Assembly: GCF_020740535.1 (NCBI RefSeq)
Contig: NZ_CP082362.1
Coordinates: 6,569,501 to 6,633,500 of the forward strand
DNA from: Streptomyces profundus
GTDB taxonomy: Bacteria > Actinomycetota > Actinomycetes > Streptomycetales > Streptomycetaceae
Direction of reading: 5' to 3'
DNA: 64,000 nucleotides
In this document: positions 1 to 8,980 of the stretch, piece by piece
How the letters are laid out: each line of letters begins with the position of its first letter
How positions within the stretch are numbered: position 1 is the stretch's first letter
Made by a program: the position numbers and the translations under genes
The notes under the pieces: model-generated
What the model was told of the DNA's origin: nothing
Databases searched by the model: none
The model's input: the letters and a program-made list of their open reading frames with translations, nothing else

Positions 1-1419
1 GCCATCGACTACAACATCGTCTATGTCGCCCTACCCGACATCGGCCGCGAACTCAACTTCTCCGCACAGTCCCTACAGTGGGTGGTCACGGCCTACGCGG
101 TCGCGTTCGGTGGGTTGCTGCTGCTCGGCGGGCGTGCCGCCGACCGGCTCGGCCCACGGCGCATGTTCCTCTCGGCCCTCCTCGTCTACGGCGTCGCCTC
201 GCTGGTCGGCGGGCTCACCACCTCCGGTGAGGTGCTCGTCGCCGCCCGGGCGGTGCAGGGCCTGGGCGGCGCCTTCCTGTTCCCGGCCACGCTCAAACTG
301 ATCAACACCACCTTCGACGAAGGCCCGGCGCGCAACCGCGCGTTGGCCACCTGGGGTGCGGCGGGCAGCGCGGGCCTGGCCTTCGGCGCGCTGCTCGGCG
401 GCGTGCTCACCGAGTACCTCGGCTGGGCGTGGGTGTTCTTCGTGAACGTGCCCCTCGCCCTGGCCGCCGCCTTCGCCGCGCCGCGCTGGCTGCGGCCCGA
501 CTCGCCCGCCGAGCGGGGCAGCGGCTTCGACGTGCCGGGCGCGCTGATCGCCACCGCCGGTGTCACCCTGCTCGTCCTCGGCCTGGTCAGCGGCCCCGAG
601 GCGGGCTGGCTCTCGGTCCGGGGGGCCGGTTCGCTGGTCGCCGGGCTGGCGCTGCTCGGGGTGTTCCTGCTCGTGGAGCGCCGCACCAGGGACCCGCTGG
701 TGCCGCTGCGCATGTTCGGCAACCGGAGCCTGGTCGCGGCGATGCTGGTGATCTTCCTCTATCTGGGTGTCACCAGCGGCCAGTACTACCTCTTCACCAC
801 CTACCTCCAGAACGTCCTGGACTACGAGGCGCTGGCCGCCGGGTTGGCGTTCCTGCCGCCCGGGCTGCTGAGCGCCCTGGGCGGCGGCCCGGTGGCCGCC
901 TGGCTGGTGAACCGCCTGGGCACCCGCACGACGCTGACGATCGGCATGCTGATCACCGGCGTCGGACTGGCCATGGTGGCCCTCGCCTTCAGCGCCGACG
1001 GCTCCTTCCTGGCCCTGCTGCCCGGCATCGTGGTCTGGGGGCTGGGCGGCGGTGTGGCGTTGACCACCCTGTTCGTCTCGGCGGCCTCGGGCGTCGCCCC
1101 CCAGGAGCAGGGCATCGCCTCCGCGATGGCCTCCACCGCGCAGCAGATCGGCGCCGCCGTCGGGCTCGCGGTGATCGTCGCCGTGGCCAACGCCGGTCTC
1201 GACACCGGGGCGTCCGACCTCCCGACCGGCGAGGTGGTCGACGGGCTGCGCACGGCCGGTCTTGTCGGCGCTGGCATCGCGGTGGCCGGGGCGCTGATCG
1301 CGCTGGCCATCAGGCCGCCGGCGGCGCCGGCGCCGGCCCCCGTGCCTGACGCCCCCGCGGCCGTCCCGGACGAACCGGGCGCCGGGGAGGTGACCGGAAG
1401 CGGTCGACGTGTGAGCTGA
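1..1419 (+). CDS. MFS drug exporter, DHA2/EmrB type (5' end outside window)
   Basis: The reading frame is open from base 1, so the true start lies upstream; about 472 residues are visible. The protein is strongly hydrophobic with many predicted membrane helices. Near residues 45-58 it carries the MFS loop motif GRAADRLGPRR between helices 2 and 3, and it has an EmrB-like middle (FFVNVPLA, typical of 14-helix DHA2 proton antiporters). The C-terminal tail after about residue 440 is Pro/Ala-rich and probably cytoplasmic. The likely role is proton-driven export of a small hydrophobic compound. A strong hairpin terminator starts 13 bp after the stop, so it is probably transcribed separately from the following regulator. 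The substrate cannot be told from the sequence. Confidence 0.9.
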   Translation, partial: AIDYNIVYVALPDIGRELNFSAQSLQWVVTAYAVAFGGLLLLGGRAADRLGPRRMFLSALLVYGVASLVGGLTTSGEVLVAARAVQGLGGAFLFPATLKLINTTFDEGPARNRALATWGAAGSAGLAFGALLGGVLTEYLGWAWVFFVNVPLALAAAFAAPRWLRPDSPAERGSGFDVPGALIATAGVTLLVLGLVSGPEAGWLSVRGAGSLVAGLALLGVFLLVERRTRDPLVPLRMFGNRSLVAAMLVIFLYLGVTSGQYYLFTTYLQNVLDYEALAAGLAFLPPGLLSALGGGPVAAWLVNRLGTRTTLTIGMLITGVGLAMVALAFSADGSFLALLPGIVVWGLGGGVALTTLFVSAASGVAPQEQGIASAMASTAQQIGAAVGLAVIVAVANAGLDTGASDLPTGEVVDGLRTAGLVGAGIAVAGALIALAIRPPAAPAPAPVPDAPAAVPDEPGAGEVTGSGRRVS

Positions 1420-1431
1420 CGCACCCGTCGA

Positions 1432-1468
1432 GCCGAGAGACCGCCCGACCGCCGGGCGGTCTCTCGGC
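1432..1468 (+). terminator. Perfect 16-bp stem terminator
   Basis: Bases 1432-1447 (GCCGAGAGACCGCCCG) are the exact reverse complement of 1453-1468, with a 5-base loop. The stem begins 13 bp after the MFS stop codon. There is no T tract, as is common for intrinsic terminators in Streptomyces. It should separate the exporter transcript from the LAL regulator gene. Confidence 0.85.
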
Positions 1469-1649
1469 ATGCCCCGGACCGGGGTCGAAACCGCGTCCCG
1501 GCTCATGTCCCCACCAAGGCGGCGTGTAACCGGCAGGCACTTCGTGCGAGCATGGAAGAACGGGGAATCGGAAAATCCGGAGAGGCGTCCGGGCGGCGGC
1601 GGGGCGGGGTCGGGGGTAACAGGAACGCAGCCTAGGAGGATGTTTACTG

Positions 1650-4424
1650 GTGAATGCCGGCCATTATCAGATTGACCGGAATGGCCGCGGTGGCCCGCCT
1701 CATCCGGCCGCCCGCGGAAGAGAATTCACGGCGCTGAACTCCCTGCTCTCCGAAGCTCTCCGGGGGACGGGACGCGTCGCATGGATCAACGGCCCGCTCG
1801 CCAGCGGCAAGACCGAGCTGTTGAACGCCCTCGCGCAACGGGCGGCGCACTCGGGCGCGTTGACCCTGACGGCGACCTGCTCGGCCCAGGACCAGAGCGG
1901 CCCGCTCGGCGTCATCTCCCAACTGCTCCTGAGCGGCGGCGAGTTACCCATCGACCCGGCGGCCTCCGGCTCGGGCTCGGCCGAGGACATCTCCTTCGAG
2001 CGGCTGCGCGGGCTGGCCGGCCGTCTCCACGCGCTGGCCGACCGGCGGGCCGTGGTGCTCGCGATCGACGATGTCCAGCACGCCGACGAGCCGTCCCTGC
2101 GGTGCCTGTTGGAGCTGGTGCGCCGCTCCAGGTCGGCCCCGCTGCTGGTGGCGTTCACCGAGTGCACCACATCGCGCGTCGCCCACTCGGTGCCGCATAT
2201 CGACCTGTTGAGCCAGCCACACGCCCACTGCGTCCAACTCGCCGGCCTCTCCGAGCAGGACACCGCCGACTTCCTGGCCGCCTACCTCGGCCCCGCGACC
2301 GCCACCCGGCTCGCCCGGCGGTGCCTCCAGGCCAGCGGCGGCAGCCCGCTGCTCATCCGGGCACTCGTGGAGGACTACCGCATCGCCGAGGCGGGCGGCT
2401 TCGAGCCGGCCGCCGGCGAGATCTTCCGGCAGGCCGTGCTGCGCTGCCTGCGCGGCGGCCACCCACAGCTCCGCGAGGTGGGGCGCGCCGTCGCGCTGCT
2501 CGGCGACGGCGGCGGCTCGTCCGGCACGGTGAGCCGGCTGCTCAGGATCGACCATCCCACCACCGAGTGGGCCATCGAGGCGCTGACCGCGATCGGGCTC
2601 CTGCGCGACGGCCTCTTCCGGCACCCGGCGGCCCGTGAAGCCGTCCTCTCCGACCCGGACTTCACCCACCGGGGGGCGATGCACGGGGCCGCCTACTCGG
2701 CACTCAACGCGGCCGGAGCCGGCGCGGTCGCGTTGGCCGAGCACATCATCGCCGGGCAGGTCGAGAGCGGATGCGCCACGCTCGTCCTCAGGGAGGCCGC
2801 CGAGGACGTGCTGGCCACCGGCGACGTCGACCAGGCCCTCCGCTATCTGGAGCACGCCTACGGCATCTGCGCCGACGACCGGCAGCGCGCCGAGATCCTG
2901 GTCCTGCTGGCCCGGATGGAGTGGCGGACCAACCCGGTCGGCAGCACCCGGCGGCTGGTCCGCATGGTCGCCGCGAGCCGCGCCGGACTGCTGTCCGCCG
3001 CCGATCTGGCGCTGCTGGCCCGGGCCATGGTCTGGCACGGGCGCACCAGGGAGGCGCGGGAGGTGCTGGCGCGCGCCCGCGGCGCCCACCACGGCCCAGG
3101 GCCGGCGTCCACCGACCTCCTGGTCACCGAGCTGTGGCTGACGTGCACCTTCCCCTCCCTGGCCGACGCGTCGAACGTTCCGGACGACATCCCGCCGTTC
3201 GCCACCTGCGAGTCGATGCTGCCCGTCACGGCCGCCCTGGCCAGCGCGATCGGCGGCCGGGCCGACGAGACGTCGACCGCGACGGCTGAGGGCGTGCTCG
3301 ACCGGGCGCGGGACAGCGATCCGCTGCTGGAACCCGCGCAACTCGCCCTCCAGGCCCTGCTCTACGCCGGGCACACCGCGCGCGCCGCCGAGTGGTGCGA
3401 CCGCTACCACGCCAGGGCCTCGGCGGCCGGCGCGACCGCCTGGGAAGCGCTCTTCGCCGCCATCAGGGCGGAGATCTCCCTGCGGCAGGGCGACATGCTC
3501 GGCGCCGAGGCCCAGGCACGGGCGGCGATGACGCTCATCCCGCCCCGCAACTGGGGGATCTCGATCGGCTCCCCGCTCTCCAGCGTGATCCTCGCGCTGG
3601 TCGCCGACAAACGGTACGACGAGGCCGTCCGCTGGGTCGAGCAGTGCGTGCCCAAGGCGATGTTCGCCAGCCGCTTCGGCGTTCAGTACCAGTACGCGCG
3701 CGGGCAGTTGCTCCTCGCCACCCGCCGGCCCAACGAGGCGCTCGACGACTTCCTCGGCTGCGGCGAGTCGCTGCGCGAGTGGGGGCTCCAGCAGTCGGGG
3801 CTCGTGCCGTGGCGAGCCGGCGCCGCCGAGGCGTGTCTGAGGCTGCACGACCCGGCCAGAGCCCGCGATCTGGTGACGCGCCAGCTCCGGCTCCCCAGCT
3901 TCAGGGACGAACGGGCCCGGGGCACCACCCTGCGGGTGCTCGCCGCGACCCACCCGCCCCACACCCGGCGGCGGCTCCTGGAGGAGGCCGTCGACCTGCT
4001 GGATGTCGCCGGCGACGTCCATGAGTTGGCCCGGGCCCTGGGCAGCCTGGGCCACACACTCAAGCAACTGGGCCAGAACGGCCGCGCCCGCGTGGTGCTG
4101 GAGCGCGCCGCCCGGGTCAGGCACGGCAGGGGCACGGCCCGGACATCCACCGCCCTCGTGCCCGAGCGCCCACCCGGCGCCGGCGTCGTGCACCTCACCA
4201 ACGCGGAGCACCGCGTCGCCAGGCTGGCCGCGCTCGGCCACACCAACCGCGACATCGCCACCCAGCTGAGCGTCACCCCGAGCACCGTCGAGCAGCACCT
4301 GACCCGCGTCTACCGCAAACTCAACGTCAAACGCCGCCGCGACCTCCCCACCAACCTGCGCGCGCTCCACGTCACCTCCGCCCATCCGGCCATGACCACC
4401 GACCCCGTCGCCAACGCCGGCTAG
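1650..4424 (+). CDS. LAL-family transcriptional regulator (large ATP-binding LuxR)
   Basis: A 924-residue protein with an N-terminal AAA-type ATPase: Walker A GPLASGKT at residues 48-55 and Walker B ending in DD at 140-141. A long helical TPR-like middle follows, and then a C-terminal LuxR/NarL helix-turn-helix (about residues 849-900, with GHTNRDIATQLSV and STVEQHL). This order and length fit the MalT/LAL class, which often activates secondary-metabolite or sugar genes. The GTG start at 1650 is chosen because AGGAGGA ends 9 bases upstream. Codon 99 is TTA (1944-1946), so translation should depend on the bldA leucyl-tRNA. Its targets are not evident; candidates are the upstream exporter, the kinases, or the NRPS cluster starting 9 kb downstream. 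Confidence 0.93.
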   Translation: MNAGHYQIDRNGRGGPPHPAARGREFTALNSLLSEALRGTGRVAWINGPLASGKTELLNALAQRAAHSGALTLTATCSAQDQSGPLGVISQLLLSGGELPIDPAASGSGSAEDISFERLRGLAGRLHALADRRAVVLAIDDVQHADEPSLRCLLELVRRSRSAPLLVAFTECTTSRVAHSVPHIDLLSQPHAHCVQLAGLSEQDTADFLAAYLGPATATRLARRCLQASGGSPLLIRALVEDYRIAEAGGFEPAAGEIFRQAVLRCLRGGHPQLREVGRAVALLGDGGGSSGTVSRLLRIDHPTTEWAIEALTAIGLLRDGLFRHPAAREAVLSDPDFTHRGAMHGAAYSALNAAGAGAVALAEHIIAGQVESGCATLVLREAAEDVLATGDVDQALRYLEHAYGICADDRQRAEILVLLARMEWRTNPVGSTRRLVRMVAASRAGLLSAADLALLARAMVWHGRTREAREVLARARGAHHGPGPASTDLLVTELWLTCTFPSLADASNVPDDIPPFATCESMLPVTAALASAIGGRADETSTATAEGVLDRARDSDPLLEPAQLALQALLYAGHTARAAEWCDRYHARASAAGATAWEALFAAIRAEISLRQGDMLGAEAQARAAMTLIPPRNWGISIGSPLSSVILALVADKRYDEAVRWVEQCVPKAMFASRFGVQYQYARGQLLLATRRPNEALDDFLGCGESLREWGLQQSGLVPWRAGAAEACLRLHDPARARDLVTRQLRLPSFRDERARGTTLRVLAATHPPHTRRRLLEEAVDLLDVAGDVHELARALGSLGHTLKQLGQNGRARVVLERAARVRHGRGTARTSTALVPERPPGAGVVHLTNAEHRVARLAALGHTNRDIATQLSVTPSTVEQHLTRVYRKLNVKRRRDLPTNLRALHVTSAHPAMTTDPVANAG
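1944..1946 (+). promoter_or_regulatory. In-frame TTA (bldA) codon in the LAL regulator
   Basis: This is codon 99, in the stretch GGE-L-PID between the Walker A and B motifs. TTA is very rare in Streptomyces and is read only by the bldA tRNA, whose charged form accumulates late in growth. A TTA in a pathway regulator is a classic way of delaying its translation. Confidence 0.85.
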
Positions 4425-4437
4425 GGAATATCGGCCC

Positions 4438-6639
4438 TCACAGCGCGAGCGCGCGGAGGCGGTCGTTGCGCAGGAGGTACACCCCCGTGTCGTCGGCGAG
4501 GAGTTGGGGGTCGCCGCCGGTCGCCTCGCCGTCCCGCAGGTGCCAGGCGACCTCGCCGGTCGCCGCGTCCAGCGCCGTCACCGCCGTGTCGAACTGTCCG
4601 GCGGGCGGGAACACCAGACCGCCGGCGGCGAGGCACCCGGCCGGCGGCGAGACGAAGGGGTCCTCCGCCTCCCACTGCCAGAGCGCCGAGCGGTCCGCCG
4701 TGGCCAACGCGCGCACCCCCCAGCGCGCCTCCGCGAGGAACAGCGAGTCGCCGGCGAACGCCGCCGCGCCGTAGAGCGCCATCCCGTCCGTCTCGTTCTC
4801 CTCGCTCGCCTCCGCGAGGTCCGGGTCCGAGTCGGGCTCGACCGACCAGATCGTCGAGCCGTCAGCGGCGTTCAACACCAGAATGCCCCGGCCGGTGACC
4901 GCGGCGCGGCCGGCGCCGTCGGTCACCACCCGCCGCGACGGCATCCCCGTCCAGGAGTCGTCCGTCAGCTCGGCGCCGAGCTCACGCGTCCACAGCTCCG
5001 CGCCGCTGTCGGCGTCGAACCCGTGCACCGAGTCCGCGGCCAGCACCAGGACGACGCCGTCCGACACCGCGCCGGCCACCTCGTCCCCGCCGACCGCGGG
5101 GAACGTCGTGCTCCAGAGCACCTCGTCACCCGCCGTGTCGTACGCCAGCAGCGGACGGCGTTCGGCCTCCGCCTCCTCCGGATCCGCCGACGGGTCGAGA
5201 CCGGTCACGAACAGCACCGCCCCCCTGCTCCCCACCACCGGCGTCGCTCTCATCGTGCGCAGCGCGATGCCCAGCGGCCGGGACGCCCAACTCCGCCCGG
5301 TCCGCGTCTGGGTGAGGCCCAGCTGCTGCCCGCCACCGCCCACCATCTGGTGATGCGCCAGCAGCCGCCCCTCGTCCACCGCGACGGGGGCATTGCCCAC
5401 CAGGCCCCGACGCGACCACAGGAGTTCCCCGGTGCGTCCGTCGAACGCGCTGCTGAGCAGCCCGGGGACGAAGATCGCGCCGTCGGCCAGCACGGCCCGG
5501 CCGACGGGCGGCACCTCAGCCGCCCTGGCCCACCGCTCCCTGGCGCTGATATCGGACGCCGCCGCCGGGGCGAAGGACAGCCGGGGAGTGGACGCCGACC
5601 TCGCCCGCCGCCCGAGCAGATGCCCGGCGAACCCGGTCGCGGCCACGCCGCCGAAGCCGGCCGCCCCGAGGAGCAGCGCGCGCCGCCGAGGGTCGGACGA
5701 CGCCGGTGGCGCGTCGCGCAGGGGCGGGAGGCGCGCCCAGTCGGTGTCGGCGAACGCCCGCAACTCCTGCCGCGCGGACGCCGGCAGCACCTCGACCAGC
5801 GGACCCGCCTCCCCCAGCAGGGAACCCAGCTCGGCAAGGGAGGGCCGCGCCGCCGGGTCGGCGGCGAGCCCCGCCTCCAGCACCGCGCGCACGGCGGCCG
5901 GCGCTCCCGTCAGGTCGGGCGCCGAGTGCCGGACGCGGTACGCCAGTTCGTCGGGGGTGCCGATGCCGAACGGGTCCCGCCCCGTGGCCGCGAACGCGAG
6001 CGTCGCCGCGCAGCCGAAGACGTCCTCCGCCTCGTCGGTCACGGCCTCCCCGCGCTCGGGCGGGGTGTACCCGGGGGACCCTTCGGGCCCCGACGGTGTC
6101 GCGGGGGGCGCGGTGCCACTGGCCCTGGCGATCCCGAAGTCCACCAGCCGGGGCCCGTCGGCCGTGAGAAGCACGTTGGACGGCTTGACGTCCCGGTGGA
6201 CGGTCCCCGTGGCGTGCAGCCCGAGCACGGTGTCGACCAGGGACACCGCACAGCGCCGCAGGGCCGGTTCCGGCAGGGGGCCGGCGCTCTCGACGCAGCG
6301 GCGCAGCGTGGGCCCCGGCAGGTAGGTGGTGGCGAGGTGCGGGGCGGGCCCTTCGAGGGCCGCGTCCAGTCGCCCCGGCACCCCGCGCACCAGGGTGCCG
6401 GCGGCGTCCAGCAGCTCCAACGTCCTGGCCTCCGAGGCGAGACGGAGCAGCGACTCCGCGTCGTCGCGGTGCGGAACCTTCAGCGCGGCCAGGCGCGTTT
6501 GGTCGTCCCTCGCCAGATAGACGACCCCGGCGCCGCCGGCGCCCAGGCGGGCCAGCGGCGTCCAGCCGCCCACCAGGGCGGGGTCGGCGGCCGTCAGGGG
6601 ACGCGGACCGCCGGCGCGGTGCTCGGGCTGTCGTCGCAT
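4438..6639 (-). CDS. Membrane Ser/Thr protein kinase with PQQ-type beta-propeller sensor
   Basis: A 733-residue protein. The kinase domain spans about residues 23-280: Gly-rich loop GAGGAG at 33-38, Lys54 in AALK, HRDVKPSN with catalytic Asp150, and DFG at 167-169, so it looks active. One hydrophobic segment (about 320-342, after RRR) should cross the membrane. The outer part has repeated W-x-x-D/A-G blades (FDGRTGELLWS, LNAADGSTIWSV, LDAATGEVAWHL) typical of PQQ-like propellers. The ATG at 6639 is preferred to an upstream in-frame start because it lies just past the stop of the upstream kinase-like gene (6645), giving a tight 5-bp gap. It is last in a three-gene kinase-like operon and converges on the LAL gene. 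Ligand and targets are unknown. Confidence 0.92.
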   Translation of the reverse strand: MRRQPEHRAGGPRPLTAADPALVGGWTPLARLGAGGAGVVYLARDDQTRLAALKVPHRDDAESLLRLASEARTLELLDAAGTLVRGVPGRLDAALEGPAPHLATTYLPGPTLRRCVESAGPLPEPALRRCAVSLVDTVLGLHATGTVHRDVKPSNVLLTADGPRLVDFGIARASGTAPPATPSGPEGSPGYTPPERGEAVTDEAEDVFGCAATLAFAATGRDPFGIGTPDELAYRVRHSAPDLTGAPAAVRAVLEAGLAADPAARPSLAELGSLLGEAGPLVEVLPASARQELRAFADTDWARLPPLRDAPPASSDPRRRALLLGAAGFGGVAATGFAGHLLGRRARSASTPRLSFAPAAASDISARERWARAAEVPPVGRAVLADGAIFVPGLLSSAFDGRTGELLWSRRGLVGNAPVAVDEGRLLAHHQMVGGGGQQLGLTQTRTGRSWASRPLGIALRTMRATPVVGSRGAVLFVTGLDPSADPEEAEAERRPLLAYDTAGDEVLWSTTFPAVGGDEVAGAVSDGVVLVLAADSVHGFDADSGAELWTRELGAELTDDSWTGMPSRRVVTDGAGRAAVTGRGILVLNAADGSTIWSVEPDSDPDLAEASEENETDGMALYGAAAFAGDSLFLAEARWGVRALATADRSALWQWEAEDPFVSPPAGCLAAGGLVFPPAGQFDTAVTALDAATGEVAWHLRDGEATGGDPQLLADDTGVYLLRNDRLRALAL

Positions 6640-6644
6640 GCCGC

Positions 6645-8897
6645 TCACTCCACCGGAAGGCCGAAGGCCGTCGTGCCGTCCCAGACCAGCATCGCGTCGG
6701 GCCCAGCGAACACCGAGTACGTGGCCAGGTCGGCGCGCTCCGCGTGCCGGAAGGCCCACTGGACCGTGCCGGTACGCGCGTCCAGCGCCATCACCTCAAG
6801 ACCCCCGACCAGGAGGGTCGACCCGGACGGGCTGAGCGCCATGCGCGGGTGGATGATCCCGGCATAGGCGCTCTCGTCCCGCAGCGCGGCGCGCCACAGC
6901 TCCTCACCGGAGCCGAGGTCGAGCGCGATGACCTGCGTATCCCGGTCGTTGACCAACAGGACTTCGCGTTCCTCCCCGTCAAAACGCAGGATCTCCACCC
7001 GGGGGTTGCCGAGCCGGGACTCCGCCGTGCCGATCGGCCGCTCCCACCGCAGGTCGAGCGTGACCGCGTCATGGACCTGGATGTCGCCCTCCAGTCCGCT
7101 GATCAGCAGACCGCGGTTCTCAAGCGGGGTCAGCCAGCTGAACGTCATCACATCGTCGAGAGCGCGGACCTGCTCCTCCTGACCGTCCCGCAGCCGATAC
7201 GAGGCATGACGGAAGCCGCCGTCGACGACGCTGACCGTGTGCACCGACTCGCCGTGGACGAAGAACAGCGCGTCCGAGGCGTCCATCGGCACGGGTACAT
7301 GCCAGCGTTCCTCCCGCTCGGCGGCGTCGTACAGGGCGATGCCGTGCGTGTCGCCGACGTCGTCCTTGACCGTCCGCGTCCACAGCAGGAGCGTCTGCCC
7401 GTCCTCGGCGTCCCAGTGGACATGGTCGATCCGATGCCCCACATAGTCGGGATCCTCCGGCAGATACCGGGTGTCGGTCCACACCCGCGCCCCGGTCTCG
7501 GTGTCGATCACCACCAGCTCGCCCCGGTGGAGAAACGCCATCCGGTCCTCCCCGAGCCTCATGGGCGCCACGTCCTGGAGCAGGCTGGCGTCCACCCCCA
7601 GATCACCGCGTGTCCACAGCTCCTCGCCGGTGGCGAGGTCGAGCCCCGTCATCCGGTTGGTGCTCGACACCAGCACCGTCCCGCTCTCCTGGACCCGGGG
7701 GCTGAACGGGGACTCACCGGGCGCGTCATAGCGCCAGACCGGCGCCGGGGCGACGCCCGAGGGAAGGGGACGGGGCTCCGGGTAGGGCGAGAACAGCGCC
7801 CGGCTCCCGCCGCCCCGGCCGACCACCCAGCCCGCCACGCCCGCCGCGCCCGTCAACGCGCCCACGGCGCCCGCCGCGGCGGCGACCCCGAGCAGCGCGC
7901 GCCGGGACGGCGCCTTCTCGGGAGCCGCACCCCGGTCGGGCGCCGGCGGTCCGGCGGGGGAGACCGGGGCGCTCCACGTGGTCCGCTGGTCGTCGCCGGG
8001 CGGCGCCCCCTCGCTTCCCCGGGGAACGGGCGGCACCGTCGCCGGCGTCGGCGGGAGGGGAGCCGGCGCTGGCAGCCGGTAACTGGTGGCGGAGTCCGGG
8101 TCGTCGGGCGCCGCCCGGAGGTCGGACGCTCCGTCAGCGGGCGGGGGCCCGGCAAGAGCGCCCCGCCCTTCTCCAGGGGCGGCGGCGTCGGCCGCCCCCG
8201 GCCAGGCGAACTCCCCCGGCAGCGCGTCGGCCAGCCGGTCCGCCACCTCGCCGACCCCGGGACGCCCACCCGCGTCCTCCGCACAGCCGGTCAGGAACGC
8301 CGCGAGCTCCGGCGGCAGCGCCCGCGGGCCGCCCGCCGCCTCAAGCAGCAGGGCCGCGAGATCCCCGACATCCCCGTCGGGCGTCGGCGCCGCACCCACG
8401 GGGTGCAGCAGACCGCACCCCGTGTGGGGTACGGGGCCCTCGTCCGTCAGCTCCACCGTGGCGCTCGACAGCGCGCCATGGCCGACCCCCTCGTCGTGGA
8501 GCGGACGCAACGCGTGCGCGAGCGCCACCCCCAACTCCCGTATCCCCGCCGCCGGGAGCGCCCCCCGGCCACCGATGGCGTCCGCCAGCGAGGGGCCGGT
8601 GGCGGGGGCCGTCACCAGCCACGGCAGCGGGGCGTCGGGATCGTCCGCGACCAGAGCGCGCCGCGCGGCGGGCCCGATCGCCCGAGCCACCCGCGCCTCG
8701 TGCCTGACCCACTGCCGGTGGGCCTCCACGACCGCCGTGTCCTGGGCCACCACGGTCAGACCCACCGTCGTTCCCGTCGTCACCTGCCACGCCCAGTGGC
8801 GCCGCATGCCGGGCGGGGCCCCTCCGGGGCCCTCCGCCGACAGCCGGTAACCCTCGGGGGTCCCCGTCCCGTGATCGGCGAGACCGCCGTCCGCCAT
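6645..8897 (-). CDS. Membrane pseudokinase with PQQ-type beta-propeller
   Basis: A 750-residue protein with the same layout as its two neighbours: kinase-like fold (about 30-240), a Pro-rich linker, one membrane segment (about 340-370, RRALLGVAAAAGAVGAL onward), then an outer PQQ-like propeller with repeats such as LDLATGEELWTR and LDLGSGEELWRA. The catalytic machinery is absent. HRDxKxxN is replaced by HGALSSATV at residues 140-148, no DFG is seen (HTGCGLLHP sits there), and there is no Gly-rich loop. It is therefore a pseudokinase, perhaps a scaffold or co-receptor for the flanking active kinases. The ATG at 8897 is chosen because the longer frame runs into the next gene. An 83-bp gap separates it from the upstream kinase. 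Confidence 0.88.
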   Translation of the reverse strand: MADGGLADHGTGTPEGYRLSAEGPGGAPPGMRRHWAWQVTTGTTVGLTVVAQDTAVVEAHRQWVRHEARVARAIGPAARRALVADDPDAPLPWLVTAPATGPSLADAIGGRGALPAAGIRELGVALAHALRPLHDEGVGHGALSSATVELTDEGPVPHTGCGLLHPVGAAPTPDGDVGDLAALLLEAAGGPRALPPELAAFLTGCAEDAGGRPGVGEVADRLADALPGEFAWPGAADAAAPGEGRGALAGPPPADGASDLRAAPDDPDSATSYRLPAPAPLPPTPATVPPVPRGSEGAPPGDDQRTTWSAPVSPAGPPAPDRGAAPEKAPSRRALLGVAAAAGAVGALTGAAGVAGWVVGRGGGSRALFSPYPEPRPLPSGVAPAPVWRYDAPGESPFSPRVQESGTVLVSSTNRMTGLDLATGEELWTRGDLGVDASLLQDVAPMRLGEDRMAFLHRGELVVIDTETGARVWTDTRYLPEDPDYVGHRIDHVHWDAEDGQTLLLWTRTVKDDVGDTHGIALYDAAEREERWHVPVPMDASDALFFVHGESVHTVSVVDGGFRHASYRLRDGQEEQVRALDDVMTFSWLTPLENRGLLISGLEGDIQVHDAVTLDLRWERPIGTAESRLGNPRVEILRFDGEEREVLLVNDRDTQVIALDLGSGEELWRAALRDESAYAGIIHPRMALSPSGSTLLVGGLEVMALDARTGTVQWAFRHAERADLATYSVFAGPDAMLVWDGTTAFGLPVE

Positions 8898-8980
8898 GCC
8901 AGCCCCCTTCGCTGTCGTGGTCCTTCCGCAGGTGGTTCCCGCCCCCGCCCGGCGGCGGTCGGTCGCCCGACCTCCCCTGC

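Noticed and set aside
4504..6867. Long plus-strand open frames antisense to the kinase genes (also around 9101-11209)
   Set aside because: Highly repetitive Arg/Gly/Pro translations without domains, caused by high GC opposite real genes with clear kinase and propeller motifs.
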